The notes under the pieces are model-generated. The model ran no database searches, had not been told where the DNA came from, and saw only the letters and a program-made list of their open reading frames with translations. Position numbers and translations under genes: made by a program. A stretch of 64,000 nucleotides of DNA from Clostridium sp. BJN0001. Lineage in GTDB: Bacteria; Bacillota; Clostridia; Clostridiales; Clostridiaceae. Positions 38,510 to 48,215 of this stretch are shown piece after piece; position 1 is the first letter of the stretch, and each line of letters starts with the position of its first letter. The stretch spans positions 2,393,001 to 2,457,000 of the forward strand of contig NZ_CP094971.1 in the NCBI RefSeq assembly GCF_022869825.1, given 5' to 3'.

Positions 38510-39139
38510 TTAAAATAAATCACTATCTAACTCTTTTTCTATTTTGAAATTAGTATACCTAATTATTATTCTTTCGTTCTTATTTTCATCTGTGATTATA
38601 AGCATTTCAGGTGATTTTGTATTTTTATCTATATAAAGTTTAGCCACATAAAAATATGAATTTTTACTGTTATAGTTTATTTTTGCTTCAATATACATTT
38701 TATCTGCCCATTCAGGCTGAATTTCATTAAGTTCAACTTCTTTATCATCCATAAAAAAATTATTCATAAAAGCTAAAGGATAAACACAGTCTATATCTGA
38801 ATCTATTTTGAAATTTTCATCATTTATATCTTTAATTTTTATTTCTGTGCCGTTATAAACCTTTACTCTTTTATATAAGTCATCAAATTCTATTCTGCTT
38901 CCATACTTTCTACTATAAAACTGTTTGGTCATTTCTTTATACTCAGATCTGCTATTTTTAAATGTGTATTCTGCACTGCAGCTATAATTTTCTACATTTT
39001 TTAAATTGTTCACAATTTCAGAATCTGATGGTGTTACCATTTTTCTTGAAATAATAATACACGAAATTATTATTATAGGAATCATAAGTAGAACAATTTT
39101 AGGCACATTCCTTTTGATGCTTTCTTTATTAATTTTCAT
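38510..39139 (-). CDS. GerS-related lipoprotein, LolA-like fold
   Basis: I start at ATG 39139 (209 residues), seven bases after GGAGGA. An N-terminal helix ends I-I-I-I-S-C, a plausible lipobox with Cys near residue 27. The rest is a beta-rich LolA-type domain with E-N-Y-S-C-S-A-E-Y-T-F-K at its start. In C. difficile the related GerS is needed for cortex hydrolysis in spore germination and supports the CwlD amidase. GerS-like genes near acpS and nnr are usual in Clostridia. Function here is by family resemblance. Confidence 0.7.
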   Translation of the reverse strand: MKINKESIKRNVPKIVLLMIPIIIISCIIISRKMVTPSDSEIVNNLKNVENYSCSAEYTFKNSRSEYKEMTKQFYSRKYGSRIEFDDLYKRVKVYNGTEIKIKDINDENFKIDSDIDCVYPLAFMNNFFMDDKEVELNEIQPEWADKMYIEAKINYNSKNSYFYVAKLYIDKNTKSPEMLIITDENKNERIIIRYTNFKIEKELDSDLF

Positions 39140-39205
39140 TAAATATCCTCCGAATTTCAAATACTATATATACTAATCATTATGAAAATCAAAAGATATT
39201 TATTC

Positions 39206-40711
39206 TTATTTTAGTAGATTTTCAATCTCTTTAGGAAGATTTGATATTATATCTCTCGCATTTACTATGTAAGAACTTTGTGCAATAGTGTCTGCTATAT
39301 TTCCATGTATATATGCTCCAAGCACAGCAGCATTAACTGGAGACATTTTCTGCGATAACAATGCATTTATTATCCCAGTTAATGCATCACCCATTCCCCC
39401 TGATGCCATTTTGCTATTTCCTGTTTTATTAATATAAGTATCATTGCCATCAGTAATTACAGTATTATATCCTTTAAGAAGTACCACAATACCATATTTT
39501 TTAGCTATGCTTTTTGCTATACCAATTCTATCTGATTCTACACTCTCTATTGTAGTATCAGCAAGTCTTGCCATTTCTCCAGGATGAGGAGTAATGACTG
39601 TTCTGTTTTTTAGTTTTGTAAATAATTCTTTATTTCTACTTAAAATAGTAATTCCATCTGCATCTATAACAAGATTACAATTACTATTTTCAATTACTTT
39701 TTTCAAAAAGTTTTCCTCCAAGATAGAAAACCCAAATCCAGGTCCAAAAGCAATTGAATCAGCTGCTTTTATTTTTTTTATAACATTTTCATCTTCTAAC
39801 CCCATTGTCATCGCTTCAATTAACTTAGATGACATTAAGTTTTTTATATTCGGATGTGTAATAAGTGTCGTAAGACCTGCTCCAGCTCTTACTGTACACT
39901 CAGTACATATAAATGCTGCTCCCGTAAAACTATCTTTGCCAGAAACAATTACCGCATTACCATAATTTCCTTTATGTCCATATATCTTTCTACATGGAAT
40001 TAAATATTTATATTCATCTCTCTCCATTATATAAATATTTTCAGAAAATTTTCTTTTTACCTTATCAGGTATCCCTATTTTTATTATTTTTATATTTCCA
40101 ATATACTCAATCGCATTATATATTAAGAAGGCTAATTTCATATTTTCAATTGTATATGTAGTATCTGCATGTACTGCAGCTTTATAAATCTTTCCCGTAT
40201 CACAATCTAACCCAGACGGAATATCTATTGATACTTTATATTTTCCATAATCATTTATTATATCAATTAATTTTACATACATTTGACTAAGATTTCTGCT
40301 TAAACCTGTTCCAAACATAGCATCTATAATAATATCATTTTGCTCTACTTCTTTAATGACATCATCATAATTTTCTAAAGTATCAGCTATATTTCTTATA
40401 TTTTTTATTTCCATAATATTATTTAAAATATTTAAATAAATCTTATTTTCATTACTCAGCTTTTTAATATTTCCTACTATATATACAATTACTTCTTTTT
40501 TTGTTTCAATTAAATGCCTTGCAATTGCAAGACCATCTCCCCCATTGTTGCCTGTTCCACAAAATATTAAGAACTTATTTCCTTTGTCCTTTATATCATA
40601 AAAAATTTTTAAAGCTGCATTTTCCATAAGCACAACTGACGGAATTCCTACTCTCTCAATAGTTTCCTTATCTTGCATCCTACAATTTTTTGATGATAAT
40701 ACATCTATCAT
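39206..40711 (-). CDS. Bifunctional NAD(P)H-hydrate epimerase and dehydratase
   Basis: The enzyme repairs hydrated NAD(P)H. The N-terminal YjeF/NnrE epimerase domain (about 1-210) has V-L-M-E-N-A-A, FCGTGNNGGDGLAIARHL and V-S-I-D-I-P-S-G-L-D. The C-terminal NnrD dehydratase (about 220-501) has GHKGNYGNAVIVSGKDSFTG, V-I-T-P-H-P-G-E-M-A-R-L and NSKMASGGMGDALTGI. Its ATG overlaps the acpS stop by four bases (ATGA), so the two are coupled. Confidence 0.96.
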   Translation of the reverse strand: MIDVLSSKNCRMQDKETIERVGIPSVVLMENAALKIFYDIKDKGNKFLIFCGTGNNGGDGLAIARHLIETKKEVIVYIVGNIKKLSNENKIYLNILNNIMEIKNIRNIADTLENYDDVIKEVEQNDIIIDAMFGTGLSRNLSQMYVKLIDIINDYGKYKVSIDIPSGLDCDTGKIYKAAVHADTTYTIENMKLAFLIYNAIEYIGNIKIIKIGIPDKVKRKFSENIYIMERDEYKYLIPCRKIYGHKGNYGNAVIVSGKDSFTGAAFICTECTVRAGAGLTTLITHPNIKNLMSSKLIEAMTMGLEDENVIKKIKAADSIAFGPGFGFSILEENFLKKVIENSNCNLVIDADGITILSRNKELFTKLKNRTVITPHPGEMARLADTTIESVESDRIGIAKSIAKKYGIVVLLKGYNTVITDGNDTYINKTGNSKMASGGMGDALTGIINALLSQKMSPVNAAVLGAYIHGNIADTIAQSSYIVNARDIISNLPKEIENLLK

Positions 40712-41085
40712 TCACTGAACACCTCCAATACTGCAAAAGCCGTTGCATTTTCCATACTATGAGAAATACTAACATGTAATTTAAAATCTTTCTCACCTAT
40801 TATACGTTTTAGCTTATCACTCACATTAGCAAAAGGTTTTCCCAAATTATCTCTAAGTACTTCAATATCCTTTAGAAAAAATCCTCTAAACCCTGTACCT
40901 ATTGCCTTGCTTATTGCTTCTTTTGCCGCAAAATTTCCAGCTATAACGTTCGCTTTCATTCTCTTGCTTTTGAAATACTCTACTTCAGCTTCAGTAAAAA
41001 ATCTTGTAATAAAATTATTGTTTTTATTAACCGAGCTCTCAATTCTCTTAATCTCCACAATATCAGTTCCAACGCCAAAAATCAT
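40708..41085 (-). CDS. acpS: Holo-[acyl-carrier-protein] synthase
   Basis: AcpS moves the 4'-phosphopantetheine arm from CoA to acyl carrier protein. The 125-residue protein has both signature boxes: V-G-T-D-I-V-E-I-K-R-I with the metal-binding Asp, and NFAAKEAISKAIGTG. A trimeric AcpS-type length is normal. It heads the acpS-nnr-gerS-like direction. Confidence 0.97.
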   Translation of the reverse strand: MIFGVGTDIVEIKRIESSVNKNNNFITRFFTEAEVEYFKSKRMKANVIAGNFAAKEAISKAIGTGFRGFFLKDIEVLRDNLGKPFANVSDKLKRIIGEKDFKLHVSISHSMENATAFAVLEVFSE

Positions 41086-41148
41086 ATACTATATTCTCCT
41101 TATAATAAATATTATAATTTATTATATCACTTTAAATAAATATATTTG

Positions 41149-41475
41149 TTAGGCATTCAAAATCTGATCATCAAAAAAATCACTATATATACATTCATCA
41201 ACATAATACCCTATTACATCAATAAGTTGAATTGGAGAAACTTTATTCTCAAATAACTTTTTAAGAAGTTTCTCAACCTTATATTTTTGTGTGGAAATTA
41301 TTTCTACTTGTTCCCTTTCAATATTAATATTTTTAGAGTTTTTATAATCATCCCTTTCTATTTCAATACCATAAACATTTCTATTTTCAAAATCTGTTTT
41401 AGTTAATCTGTATATATATTTGTAATTTATGCTGTTGTCACAAATCGACTCCACATACTCCTCTACAATTACCAA
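41149..41475 (-). CDS. DUF6514 family protein
   Basis: A 108-residue protein with the clostridial DUF6514 pattern: Y-G-I-E-I-E-R-D-D in the middle and a C-terminal V-E-K-L-L-K-K-L-F-E-N-K-V-S-P-I-Q-L-I-D segment followed by G-Y-Y-V-D-E. No catalytic motif. It is separated from acpS by 63 bases and may be co-transcribed. The start at 41475 follows AAGGGTTGG and is only moderately supported. Function unknown. Confidence 0.75.
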   Translation of the reverse strand: MVIVEEYVESICDNSINYKYIYRLTKTDFENRNVYGIEIERDDYKNSKNINIEREQVEIISTQKYKVEKLLKKLFENKVSPIQLIDVIGYYVDECIYSDFFDDQILNA

Positions 41476-41512
41476 CCCTTATACCTTCCTTCTAAAACAA
41501 TAATTTATATTA

Positions 41513-41540
41513 CAGTGTATATATTACCATATTTACACTG
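41513..41540. promoter_or_regulatory. Dyad upstream of the DUF6514 gene
   Basis: CAGTGTA (41513-41519) and TACACTG (41534-41540) form a 7-bp dyad with a 14-base centre, 38 bases before the gene. It may be a regulator site. The remaining bases up to 41660 are AT-rich and show nothing else. Confidence 0.35.
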
Positions 41541-41654
41541 CCTTTTTTGTCATATTTTGTATCCCTTTTCAAACTTTTTTTGTCTTTTATTTTACACTTG
41601 AATACAAAAAAATCTATTTCCCGTCAATTTTATTGCTTTGTTAAATTTTTTGCA

Positions 41655-41685
41655 AAGAAAAAAAGAGACTTTCGTCTCTTTTTTC
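41655..41685. terminator. Bidirectional terminator
   Basis: AAAAGAGAC-TTTC-GTCTCTTTT (41661-41682) with A and T runs on both flanks. It ends the YihY transcript on the minus strand, 110 bases past its stop. Confidence 0.85.
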
Positions 41686-41793
41686 CTCTCTCATTCTCTC
41701 TATTAAAATCCCATAATTGAAAAACTTTTTATATCGTTTACATATATATTATAACACACTTTGAAACGATTTCAACACTTTCGTTAACTTTTT

Positions 41794-42618
41794 CTAAATT
41801 TTTTTTATTTTGTCAATTACACAATTAATTTCAACTCCAATAATAAATATCATTGAAACCAAAAAAATCCATGTCATCATGATAAATACCGCTCCAAGAC
41901 TCCCATAAAATTTAGAATAATTATTAAAATTATTTACATAAAAAGAAAATCCAACTGATGCTAGCATCCATCCAATTGTACTGAAAACTGCTCCTGGAAG
42001 ACCATCTTTCCATTTTAAATGCTTAGATGGGGCCAAAACATAAATAGTTGTAAAAATAGAAATCATAAAAATAATTACAAAAGCATATCTAAAAATTCTA
42101 ATTAAAACAACTGCCATAATTTTAAATTTAATAAATTCTCTAAGATACCTTCCAATAATTGTTCCAAATACTATAAGACCAAGTACCATAACAACTATTA
42201 TTGACAATGCTAAAACACTTAGCATTGCTATTAATGAACGCTTTATAAACGATCTTCTTTCTGTATATTTATATGCTTTATTTACTCCTTTAATTACTGC
42301 ACGAAAGCCTGCAGATGCACTCCATAATGTAGCCAAAAAAGAAAAACCAAGTATCTCTTTACTAGATCCATTAAAAACTTCAAAAACCGTTTCCTCTGTA
42401 AGATCAACAACACTCCTTGGAAGAACGGTTAACATAAGCTCAAGTATTTTTTCTGAACTAAAATCACTAGATCCGACTACTGTCATTATAAACATAACAA
42501 ATGGGAAAAAAGACATTATTAAATAATACGCAAGCTGTGATGCTAATGCAAAAATATCATCCTCTTTTATTTTCGCTATTAGATAAATAATAAAATTAAC
42601 ATATTGCTTACTTTTCAT
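41794..42618 (-). CDS. YihY/BrkB family membrane protein
   Basis: A 274-residue integral membrane protein with six hydrophobic segments. The family start A-S-Q-L-A-Y-Y-L-I-M-S-F-F-P-F-V is present, as are the W-S-A-S-A-G-F-R-A-V-I-K-G-V-N segment and the P-S-K-H-L-K-W-K-D-G-L-P-G-A box. The family was once labelled RNase BN in error; its real role is unknown. AGAAGAG-type site precedes the ATG. It lies downstream of the UDP-sugar genes, 50 bases away, but probably is not part of that pathway. Confidence 0.92.
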   Translation of the reverse strand: MKSKQYVNFIIYLIAKIKEDDIFALASQLAYYLIMSFFPFVMFIMTVVGSSDFSSEKILELMLTVLPRSVVDLTEETVFEVFNGSSKEILGFSFLATLWSASAGFRAVIKGVNKAYKYTERRSFIKRSLIAMLSVLALSIIVVMVLGLIVFGTIIGRYLREFIKFKIMAVVLIRIFRYAFVIIFMISIFTTIYVLAPSKHLKWKDGLPGAVFSTIGWMLASVGFSFYVNNFNNYSKFYGSLGAVFIMMTWIFLVSMIFIIGVEINCVIDKIKKI

Positions 42619-42669
42619 GTCTCTTCTCCCATTTGTTTTTATTATTATATGCTATTTTATATGAAATTA

Positions 42670-43986
42670 TTATAACTTATATATTTTTTCTCTATTATTT
42701 ACAACATCCTTAGTAGCATTTCTTGTATCATAAACTAATTTTGCTCTTGATACAATCTCATCATAGTCATAGCATGAGTGATTAGTTGTAATTATAACTA
42801 TATCAGAATCATCTATTACATCTTTCCAATCTACTGAGTGATATTCATGTCCTTTATATTTTGATACTGGACAATATGGATCATTAATTAAAAGATCTGC
42901 ACCATTTTTCTCTAATAATTCTATAATCTTAAATGCTGGTGATTCTCTATAATCATCGATATCGTTCTTATATGCAACTCCCATTAATAATACTTTTGCA
43001 CCATTTAATGCTTTTTTATGAGTATTTAATACCTTCATAACATTATCAAGTACAAATTCAGGCATTGAATCATTTATTTCTCCAGATGTTTCAATTAACT
43101 TAGTGTGATAATCATACTCTTTTGCTTTCCACTCTAAATAGAATGGATCTAGAGGTATACAATGTCCACCAAGTCCTGGGCCTGGGTAAAATGGCATAAA
43201 TCCATATGGTTTTGTCTTTGCAGCATCAATAACTTCCCATACATCAATGCCCATTCTATTACATAGAATTGCCATTTCATTTGCAAGTCCTATATTTATA
43301 TTTCTAAATGTATTTTCAAGTATTTTTTCCATTTCTGCAACTGCTGGAGATGATACTGTATGAATATCTCCTTCAAGAACATTTCTATATAAAGCTGCTG
43401 CAACTTCAGTACACTCTTCAGTGCATCCTCCAACAACTTTTGGAGTATTCTTTGTATTATAGCTCTTGTTACCAGGATCTACTCTTTCTGGTGAGAATGC
43501 TAAGAAGAAATCCTTACCACATTTTAAACCGCTTTTTTCAAGAATTGGTTTTAATACTTCTTCTGTAGTTCCTGGATATGTTGTACTTTCAAGTATAATA
43601 AGCATACCTTCATGAAGATATTTTGCAACGCTTTCTGTTGAAGAAACAACATATGATAAATCTGGCTGCTTATATAAATCAAGTGGTGTAGGAACACATA
43701 TACAGATTGTATCAACATCTTTTACAAAGCTAAAATCAGTTGTTGCTCTTAATTTTTTTTCGTCAACAAGTTTCTTTAATTTTGAATCGACAACATCTCC
43801 TATATAATTCTTTCCTTCATTGACCATACTAACTTTCTTTTCCTGAACATCAAATCCTGTTGTCTTGTATCCAGCATTAGCCTTTTCAACAGCAAGTGGA
43901 AGACCAACATAGCCTAATCCTACTACTCCTACTTTAGCTGTTTTATTATTAATTTTATCTAACAATTCCTGCTTTAATTTTGACAT
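42670..43986 (-). CDS. UDP-sugar 6-dehydrogenase, WbpA-like
   Basis: The NAD-dependent enzyme oxidises C6 of a UDP-hexose, probably UDP-GlcNAc, to the uronic acid. The 438 residues have the Rossmann motif VGVVGLGYVGLPLAVE, I-C-V-P-T-P, ESTTYPGTTEEVL, FSPERVDPG, and the catalytic Cys in GPGLGGHCIPLDPF. A C-terminal UDP-binding part has V-A-Y-K-N-D-I-D-D-Y-R-E-S-P. With the two upstream genes it resembles WbpA-WbpD-WbpE of UDP-2,3-diacetamido-2,3-dideoxy-glucuronate synthesis. Confidence 0.9.
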   Translation of the reverse strand: MSKLKQELLDKINNKTAKVGVVGLGYVGLPLAVEKANAGYKTTGFDVQEKKVSMVNEGKNYIGDVVDSKLKKLVDEKKLRATTDFSFVKDVDTICICVPTPLDLYKQPDLSYVVSSTESVAKYLHEGMLIILESTTYPGTTEEVLKPILEKSGLKCGKDFFLAFSPERVDPGNKSYNTKNTPKVVGGCTEECTEVAAALYRNVLEGDIHTVSSPAVAEMEKILENTFRNINIGLANEMAILCNRMGIDVWEVIDAAKTKPYGFMPFYPGPGLGGHCIPLDPFYLEWKAKEYDYHTKLIETSGEINDSMPEFVLDNVMKVLNTHKKALNGAKVLLMGVAYKNDIDDYRESPAFKIIELLEKNGADLLINDPYCPVSKYKGHEYHSVDWKDVIDDSDIVIITTNHSCYDYDEIVSRAKLVYDTRNATKDVVNNREKIYKL

Positions 43987-44022
43987 ATTATGCCTCCTAA
44001 AATTTTTATTATATAAATTTAG

Positions 44023-44607
44023 TTAATATTCACATACTCTGCCGCTATCATCTATTTTGTATTTCTTTTTGCATGCACTACACTCAGCTTTATTATTTTT
44101 AAAGACAAGCCTTTCACCGCATTCACAAACGTATCCTAGAACTTTTCCTGGATTTCCAACAATAAGTGCATAATCTGGTACATCCTTTGTTACAACAGCT
44201 CCTGCCCCTATAAGTGCGTATTTTCCTATATTATGTCCACATACAATAGTAACATTTGCTCCTATCGACGCTCCCTTATGTATTACTGTTTCTCTATACT
44301 CACTTTTTCTTTCTATAAAGCTTCTTGGATTAATTACATTTGTAAATACACATGATGGTCCTAAGAAAACATAATCTTCACATTTAACTCCAGTATATAC
44401 TGATACATTATTCTGAATTTTTACACCTTTTCCTAGAATAACACCTGGTGAAATAACAACATTTTGACCTATATTACATTTTTCACCTAAAGTGCATCCA
44501 CTCATTATATGCGAAAAATGCCATATTTTAGTTCCTTTTCCTATAGTAACATTATCATCAACATAACTTGATTCATGTACAAAATATTCTTTATCCATAT
44601 TAATCAC
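44023..44607 (-). CDS. UDP-sugar N-acetyltransferase, WbpD-like, with zinc ribbon
   Basis: A left-handed beta-helix acetyltransferase of 194 residues with many hexapeptide repeats (I-G-K-G-T-K-I, L-G-E-K-C-N-I, V-I-L-G-K-G-V). WbpD-type residues N-V-S-V-Y-T-G-V and F-T-N-V-I-N-P-R-S are visible. It probably acetylates the 3-amino group made by the upstream aminotransferase. Unusually, the C-terminus adds two Cys pairs (C-E-C-G and C-S-A-C), which look like a small zinc ribbon. It lies five bases after the aminotransferase gene. Confidence 0.88.
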   Translation of the reverse strand: MINMDKEYFVHESSYVDDNVTIGKGTKIWHFSHIMSGCTLGEKCNIGQNVVISPGVILGKGVKIQNNVSVYTGVKCEDYVFLGPSCVFTNVINPRSFIERKSEYRETVIHKGASIGANVTIVCGHNIGKYALIGAGAVVTKDVPDYALIVGNPGKVLGYVCECGERLVFKNNKAECSACKKKYKIDDSGRVCEY

Positions 44608-44612
44608 CTGCT

Positions 44613-45794
44613 TTACTCACAAATAGCAGATACTACGTAATCAATCTGCTCAGAAGTCATCTCTGGGTAGACTGGAATTGCAAATGTTCTATCTGCTAAA
44701 TACTCAGATACAGGAAGATCTCCTCTTTTATATCCAAGATTTTTAAATACTTTTTGAAGATGAAGTGGAACAGGATAATATACTCCAGTTGCAACACCTT
44801 TTTCCTTTAACTTCTTAAGCATCTTTTCTCTATCTTCACACTGAATAACATATTGATGATAAATGTGTTCATTACATTCCTTAACTTGTGGAGTAACAAC
44901 ACATGAACCTGCAAGTTTCTTACTATATATTGAAGCATTTTTTCTTCTCATTTCATTCCACTTATCTAAATGAGGAAGTTTAACTCTTAAAATTGCTGCT
45001 TGAATAGCATCAAGTCTTGAATTATATCCTACGAAGAAATGATAATACTTTAGAGGATTATAAACTGTATCATCTCCATCATTTTCTATGTCAAGGCTTT
45101 CATTAGTATGATTTATAAGATTATATGCCTTTTGTCCGTTTTCTCCACATCCATGAGTTCTTAAAGCTCTTGCTATAATAGCTACATCATCATCATTTGT
45201 AACTATCATACCGCCGTCTCCTGTGCATGATAAATTTTTTGTAGGAAAAAATGAAAAGCATGCTGCATCAGCAAGATTTCCTGCTTTCTTTCCTTTATAA
45301 GTAGCACCTGCTGCCTGACAAGCATCTTCTATAACCTTTAAATTATGTTTCTTTGCTATTTTATTAATTTCATCCATATCTGCACATTGTCCGAATATAT
45401 GTACAGCTATAATTGCTTTTGTTTTATCTGTAATCTTTTCTTTTATAGATTTAGGATCAATATTAAATGTATCTTTCCTTACATCTGCAAAAACTGGTGT
45501 AGCACCTACTGCTGCAATAACTTCTGCAGACGCAAAATATGTAAAAGCTGAAGTTATAACTTCATCTCCCGGCTTTATTCCTAAAGATCTTAGTGTAATT
45601 ATGAGTGCATCTGTTCCATTTCCAACAGAAACTGCATGTTTTACTCCTAAATATTTTGCAAATTCTTCTTCAAAGCCTAGTACATTTTTTCCCATAATGT
45701 ATCCTGCTGAAGAAAGAACTTCCTTAGTAACTTTATCTATATCATTCTCTATTGATTTATATTGAGCTTTTAAATCAATTAATGGAATATTCAT
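44613..45794 (-). CDS. DegT/DnrJ/EryC1 family sugar aminotransferase, WbpE-like
   Basis: A PLP enzyme (393 residues) that transfers an amino group to a keto-sugar nucleotide. It has the family start I-P-L-I-D-L-K-A-Q-Y, VGNGTDALIITLRSLGI, the VIEDACQAAGATYKGKKAG box, and the PLP Lys in FFPTKNLSCTGDGG. AAGGAG precedes the ATG. It is first in the three-gene sugar block, followed by the acetyltransferase and dehydrogenase. A WbpB-like 3-dehydrogenase, needed to make the keto substrate, is not in the window. Confidence 0.93.
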   Translation of the reverse strand: MNIPLIDLKAQYKSIENDIDKVTKEVLSSAGYIMGKNVLGFEEEFAKYLGVKHAVSVGNGTDALIITLRSLGIKPGDEVITSAFTYFASAEVIAAVGATPVFADVRKDTFNIDPKSIKEKITDKTKAIIAVHIFGQCADMDEINKIAKKHNLKVIEDACQAAGATYKGKKAGNLADAACFSFFPTKNLSCTGDGGMIVTNDDDVAIIARALRTHGCGENGQKAYNLINHTNESLDIENDGDDTVYNPLKYYHFFVGYNSRLDAIQAAILRVKLPHLDKWNEMRRKNASIYSKKLAGSCVVTPQVKECNEHIYHQYVIQCEDREKMLKKLKEKGVATGVYYPVPLHLQKVFKNLGYKRGDLPVSEYLADRTFAIPVYPEMTSEQIDYVVSAICE

Positions 45795-45894
45795 ATCTTT
45801 CGCTCCTTTTAATGTGTCTTTATAATATTTCTTACAACTGACATCAATATTTTAGCATACTTAGGTATATAAATAAACTTTTTTTCAAATTTTT

Positions 45895-48186
45895 CTAGTA
45901 CTTTGCCATAGGAAACCATTCTTGCGGAAGAATATTTTTTATATTATTATTTAAATACCTATCATCTATAAGAAGTGCTCTTCCTTTATCTGTTTCTGTT
46001 CTTATAACTCTTCCAACAGCTTGAATAACTTTTATTATTCCCGGATAAAGATATGCATAATTTAATCCTTCTTCTTTAAAAAATTCTTTTATAATTTCAT
46101 TTTTAAATGATATTTTGGGATATCCAATTCCTACTACTATACATCCTTTTAGTTGCTCATCTGGAAGATCTATTCCTTCAGAAAAAGATCCCCCTATTAC
46201 ACATATACCTACAATATTCTTTTCCTTCTTAAATAAATCTATAAATTTTTTCTTTTCTTCTTCATTCATATCCCTTTTCTGATAGATAAGTTTTTTATTA
46301 TCTATACATTTTTCAGATTCAAGTTTTTTATAAAGCATATCCATATATACGTACGAGGGAGAAAAAATCATATAGTTTCCTTGTTCTTCTTTCATAAATG
46401 TTGCTATTTTTTCTGCCACTATATCTAGCGTTTGCTGCCTCTTTCTATATCTTATATCTATAGGACTTATAGACACCTTAAGATTTTCTTTTTCAAATGC
46501 AGATGGAAGTTTTACTCTATATGATTGTGGATCGCATCCATAAATATTTATATAATATGTAAATGGAGATAATGTTGCTGAAAAAAATATAGTGCTTTCA
46601 CATTTGTCAACTACATTTCTTATTATTAATGAGGGATCTATGCAAAAGAGTGTAACTCGGACCTCATTTTTATCTATTTCTATACACGTACAAAAATGAT
46701 TATCATATAAATCAGCTACAGTCATAAATCTGTTAAAGTCAAAATATAAATCTAAAATTTCATCATACCCTTTAAGCTTTTTCTCTTTTGATAAAAAGTC
46801 TTCACTTTCTAATACAAATCTTTTGATTTGTTTTATAAGTTCTTCCGGTTTATCGATGCAGTGGATCTTTTTTTCTTCTGTTTCCTCACAAATATGCCTT
46901 AAATTTATAAACTCACTATTTATTTTTCCAAGCAATCTATAGAGAATAATAGATTTACCTTTTAATATATTTCTGCATTTCATTATATTACTCTTGAAAA
47001 GATTTATTGAATACATTTCTCTTGCTCTTGAAGCAAGATTATGTGCTTCATCTATAAGTACAATATTTCCTTTCATTTCCTGAATAAATGTTAATTTAGA
47101 TCCCGGATCAAAAAGATAATTATAATCACAAATAATAGCATCGCAATATTTAGATAAATCAAGTGAAAGTTCAAACGGGCATATATTATATTTTTCTGCA
47201 TATTTCAATACTATTTCCTTGGAAATATCATTTTCAGCATCTATTATTTCATTTATAACATCTCTTATCTTGTCATAATATTTTGAAGCATATATACATG
47301 CCTCAGGATTACATTCACATTTATCATTTAAGCAGATTTTCTCTTTCCCTGTAATTACTATTGTTTTTATCTTAATTCCTCTACTTCTTAAAAAAGAGAA
47401 TGTATCTTGTGCTGCCTTTTTATTGGTCTCCTTTGGTACTAAATATAATATTCTTTCTCCAAAGCCAGCTTCAATACTTTTTAAAGATGCAAAGATTGCT
47501 GAAATAGTTTTTCCAATTCCTGTAGGTGCCTGTGCGAACAGCACTTTTTTCTCTTTTATAGTAAAATATATATTCTTTAAAAGTTTCTTTTGTCCTTTTC
47601 TGAAAGATTCAAAAGGAAATTCTAATTCTTTAATAGTTCTATTTCTCTCTTGTCGGCTTTTTAAGATCATAAGACATATTTTTATATATTTACTTATAAG
47701 TTCTTCTATAATTTTTTTTAAATCTATTATAGTAAATTTTCTTTCAAAACTTTTTATTTCATATGTTTCAAGCTGAACGTATGAAAGCCTAACTGTAACT
47801 TCATCTATATTATTATTTTCTGCATATATATAAGCATAAACTTGAGCCTGTGCTAAGTGAAGTATATTTTTATCTGATATTAATGAATATGGAACATATG
47901 TTGACTTAATTTCTTCTATAATTATTGAATCTCCATCATGTATTATTCCATCAGCTCTTCCTTCAATTGTTATATTAACGTTTTCAGTAATAAAATCATG
48001 AGAAAGATATACTTCTTTTTGATAAAGTGGATATCTTTTTTGATTGTTTTTTTGAAGTTCTATATGTGCTTTAGTTCCTTCTACTGCTCTTGCTGCTTTC
48101 CCCGAAAATCTATTATCTATATCTCCTGTTTTTAAACAAAATTCAACAAAATTTCTTACAGACTCTTTAACAATATATTTATCCAT
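45895..48186 (-). CDS. DinG/Rad3-type helicase with N-terminal Cas4-like nuclease domain
   Basis: A 763-residue superfamily 2 helicase. The first 190 residues read like a PDDEXK nuclease: E-G-R-A-D-G-I-I, I-I-E-E-I-K-S-T and Q-A-Q-V-Y-A-Y. The helicase has Walker A APTGIGKT, a Cys cluster (C-L-N-D-K-C-E-C-N-P-E-A-C) fit for a [4Fe-4S] site, DEAH in IVLIDEAHN, and GGSFSEGIDL plus QAVGRVIRTETDKG. Such fusions act in DNA repair or recombination. AAAGGAAC precedes the ATG. It is unlinked to repair genes here. Confidence 0.88.
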   Translation of the reverse strand: MDKYIVKESVRNFVEFCLKTGDIDNRFSGKAARAVEGTKAHIELQKNNQKRYPLYQKEVYLSHDFITENVNITIEGRADGIIHDGDSIIIEEIKSTYVPYSLISDKNILHLAQAQVYAYIYAENNNIDEVTVRLSYVQLETYEIKSFERKFTIIDLKKIIEELISKYIKICLMILKSRQERNRTIKELEFPFESFRKGQKKLLKNIYFTIKEKKVLFAQAPTGIGKTISAIFASLKSIEAGFGERILYLVPKETNKKAAQDTFSFLRSRGIKIKTIVITGKEKICLNDKCECNPEACIYASKYYDKIRDVINEIIDAENDISKEIVLKYAEKYNICPFELSLDLSKYCDAIICDYNYLFDPGSKLTFIQEMKGNIVLIDEAHNLASRAREMYSINLFKSNIMKCRNILKGKSIILYRLLGKINSEFINLRHICEETEEKKIHCIDKPEELIKQIKRFVLESEDFLSKEKKLKGYDEILDLYFDFNRFMTVADLYDNHFCTCIEIDKNEVRVTLFCIDPSLIIRNVVDKCESTIFFSATLSPFTYYINIYGCDPQSYRVKLPSAFEKENLKVSISPIDIRYRKRQQTLDIVAEKIATFMKEEQGNYMIFSPSYVYMDMLYKKLESEKCIDNKKLIYQKRDMNEEEKKKFIDLFKKEKNIVGICVIGGSFSEGIDLPDEQLKGCIVVGIGYPKISFKNEIIKEFFKEEGLNYAYLYPGIIKVIQAVGRVIRTETDKGRALLIDDRYLNNNIKNILPQEWFPMAKY

Positions 48187-48215
48187 TAATGTAGTTCCTT
48201 TCCTAAAAGAATAGT

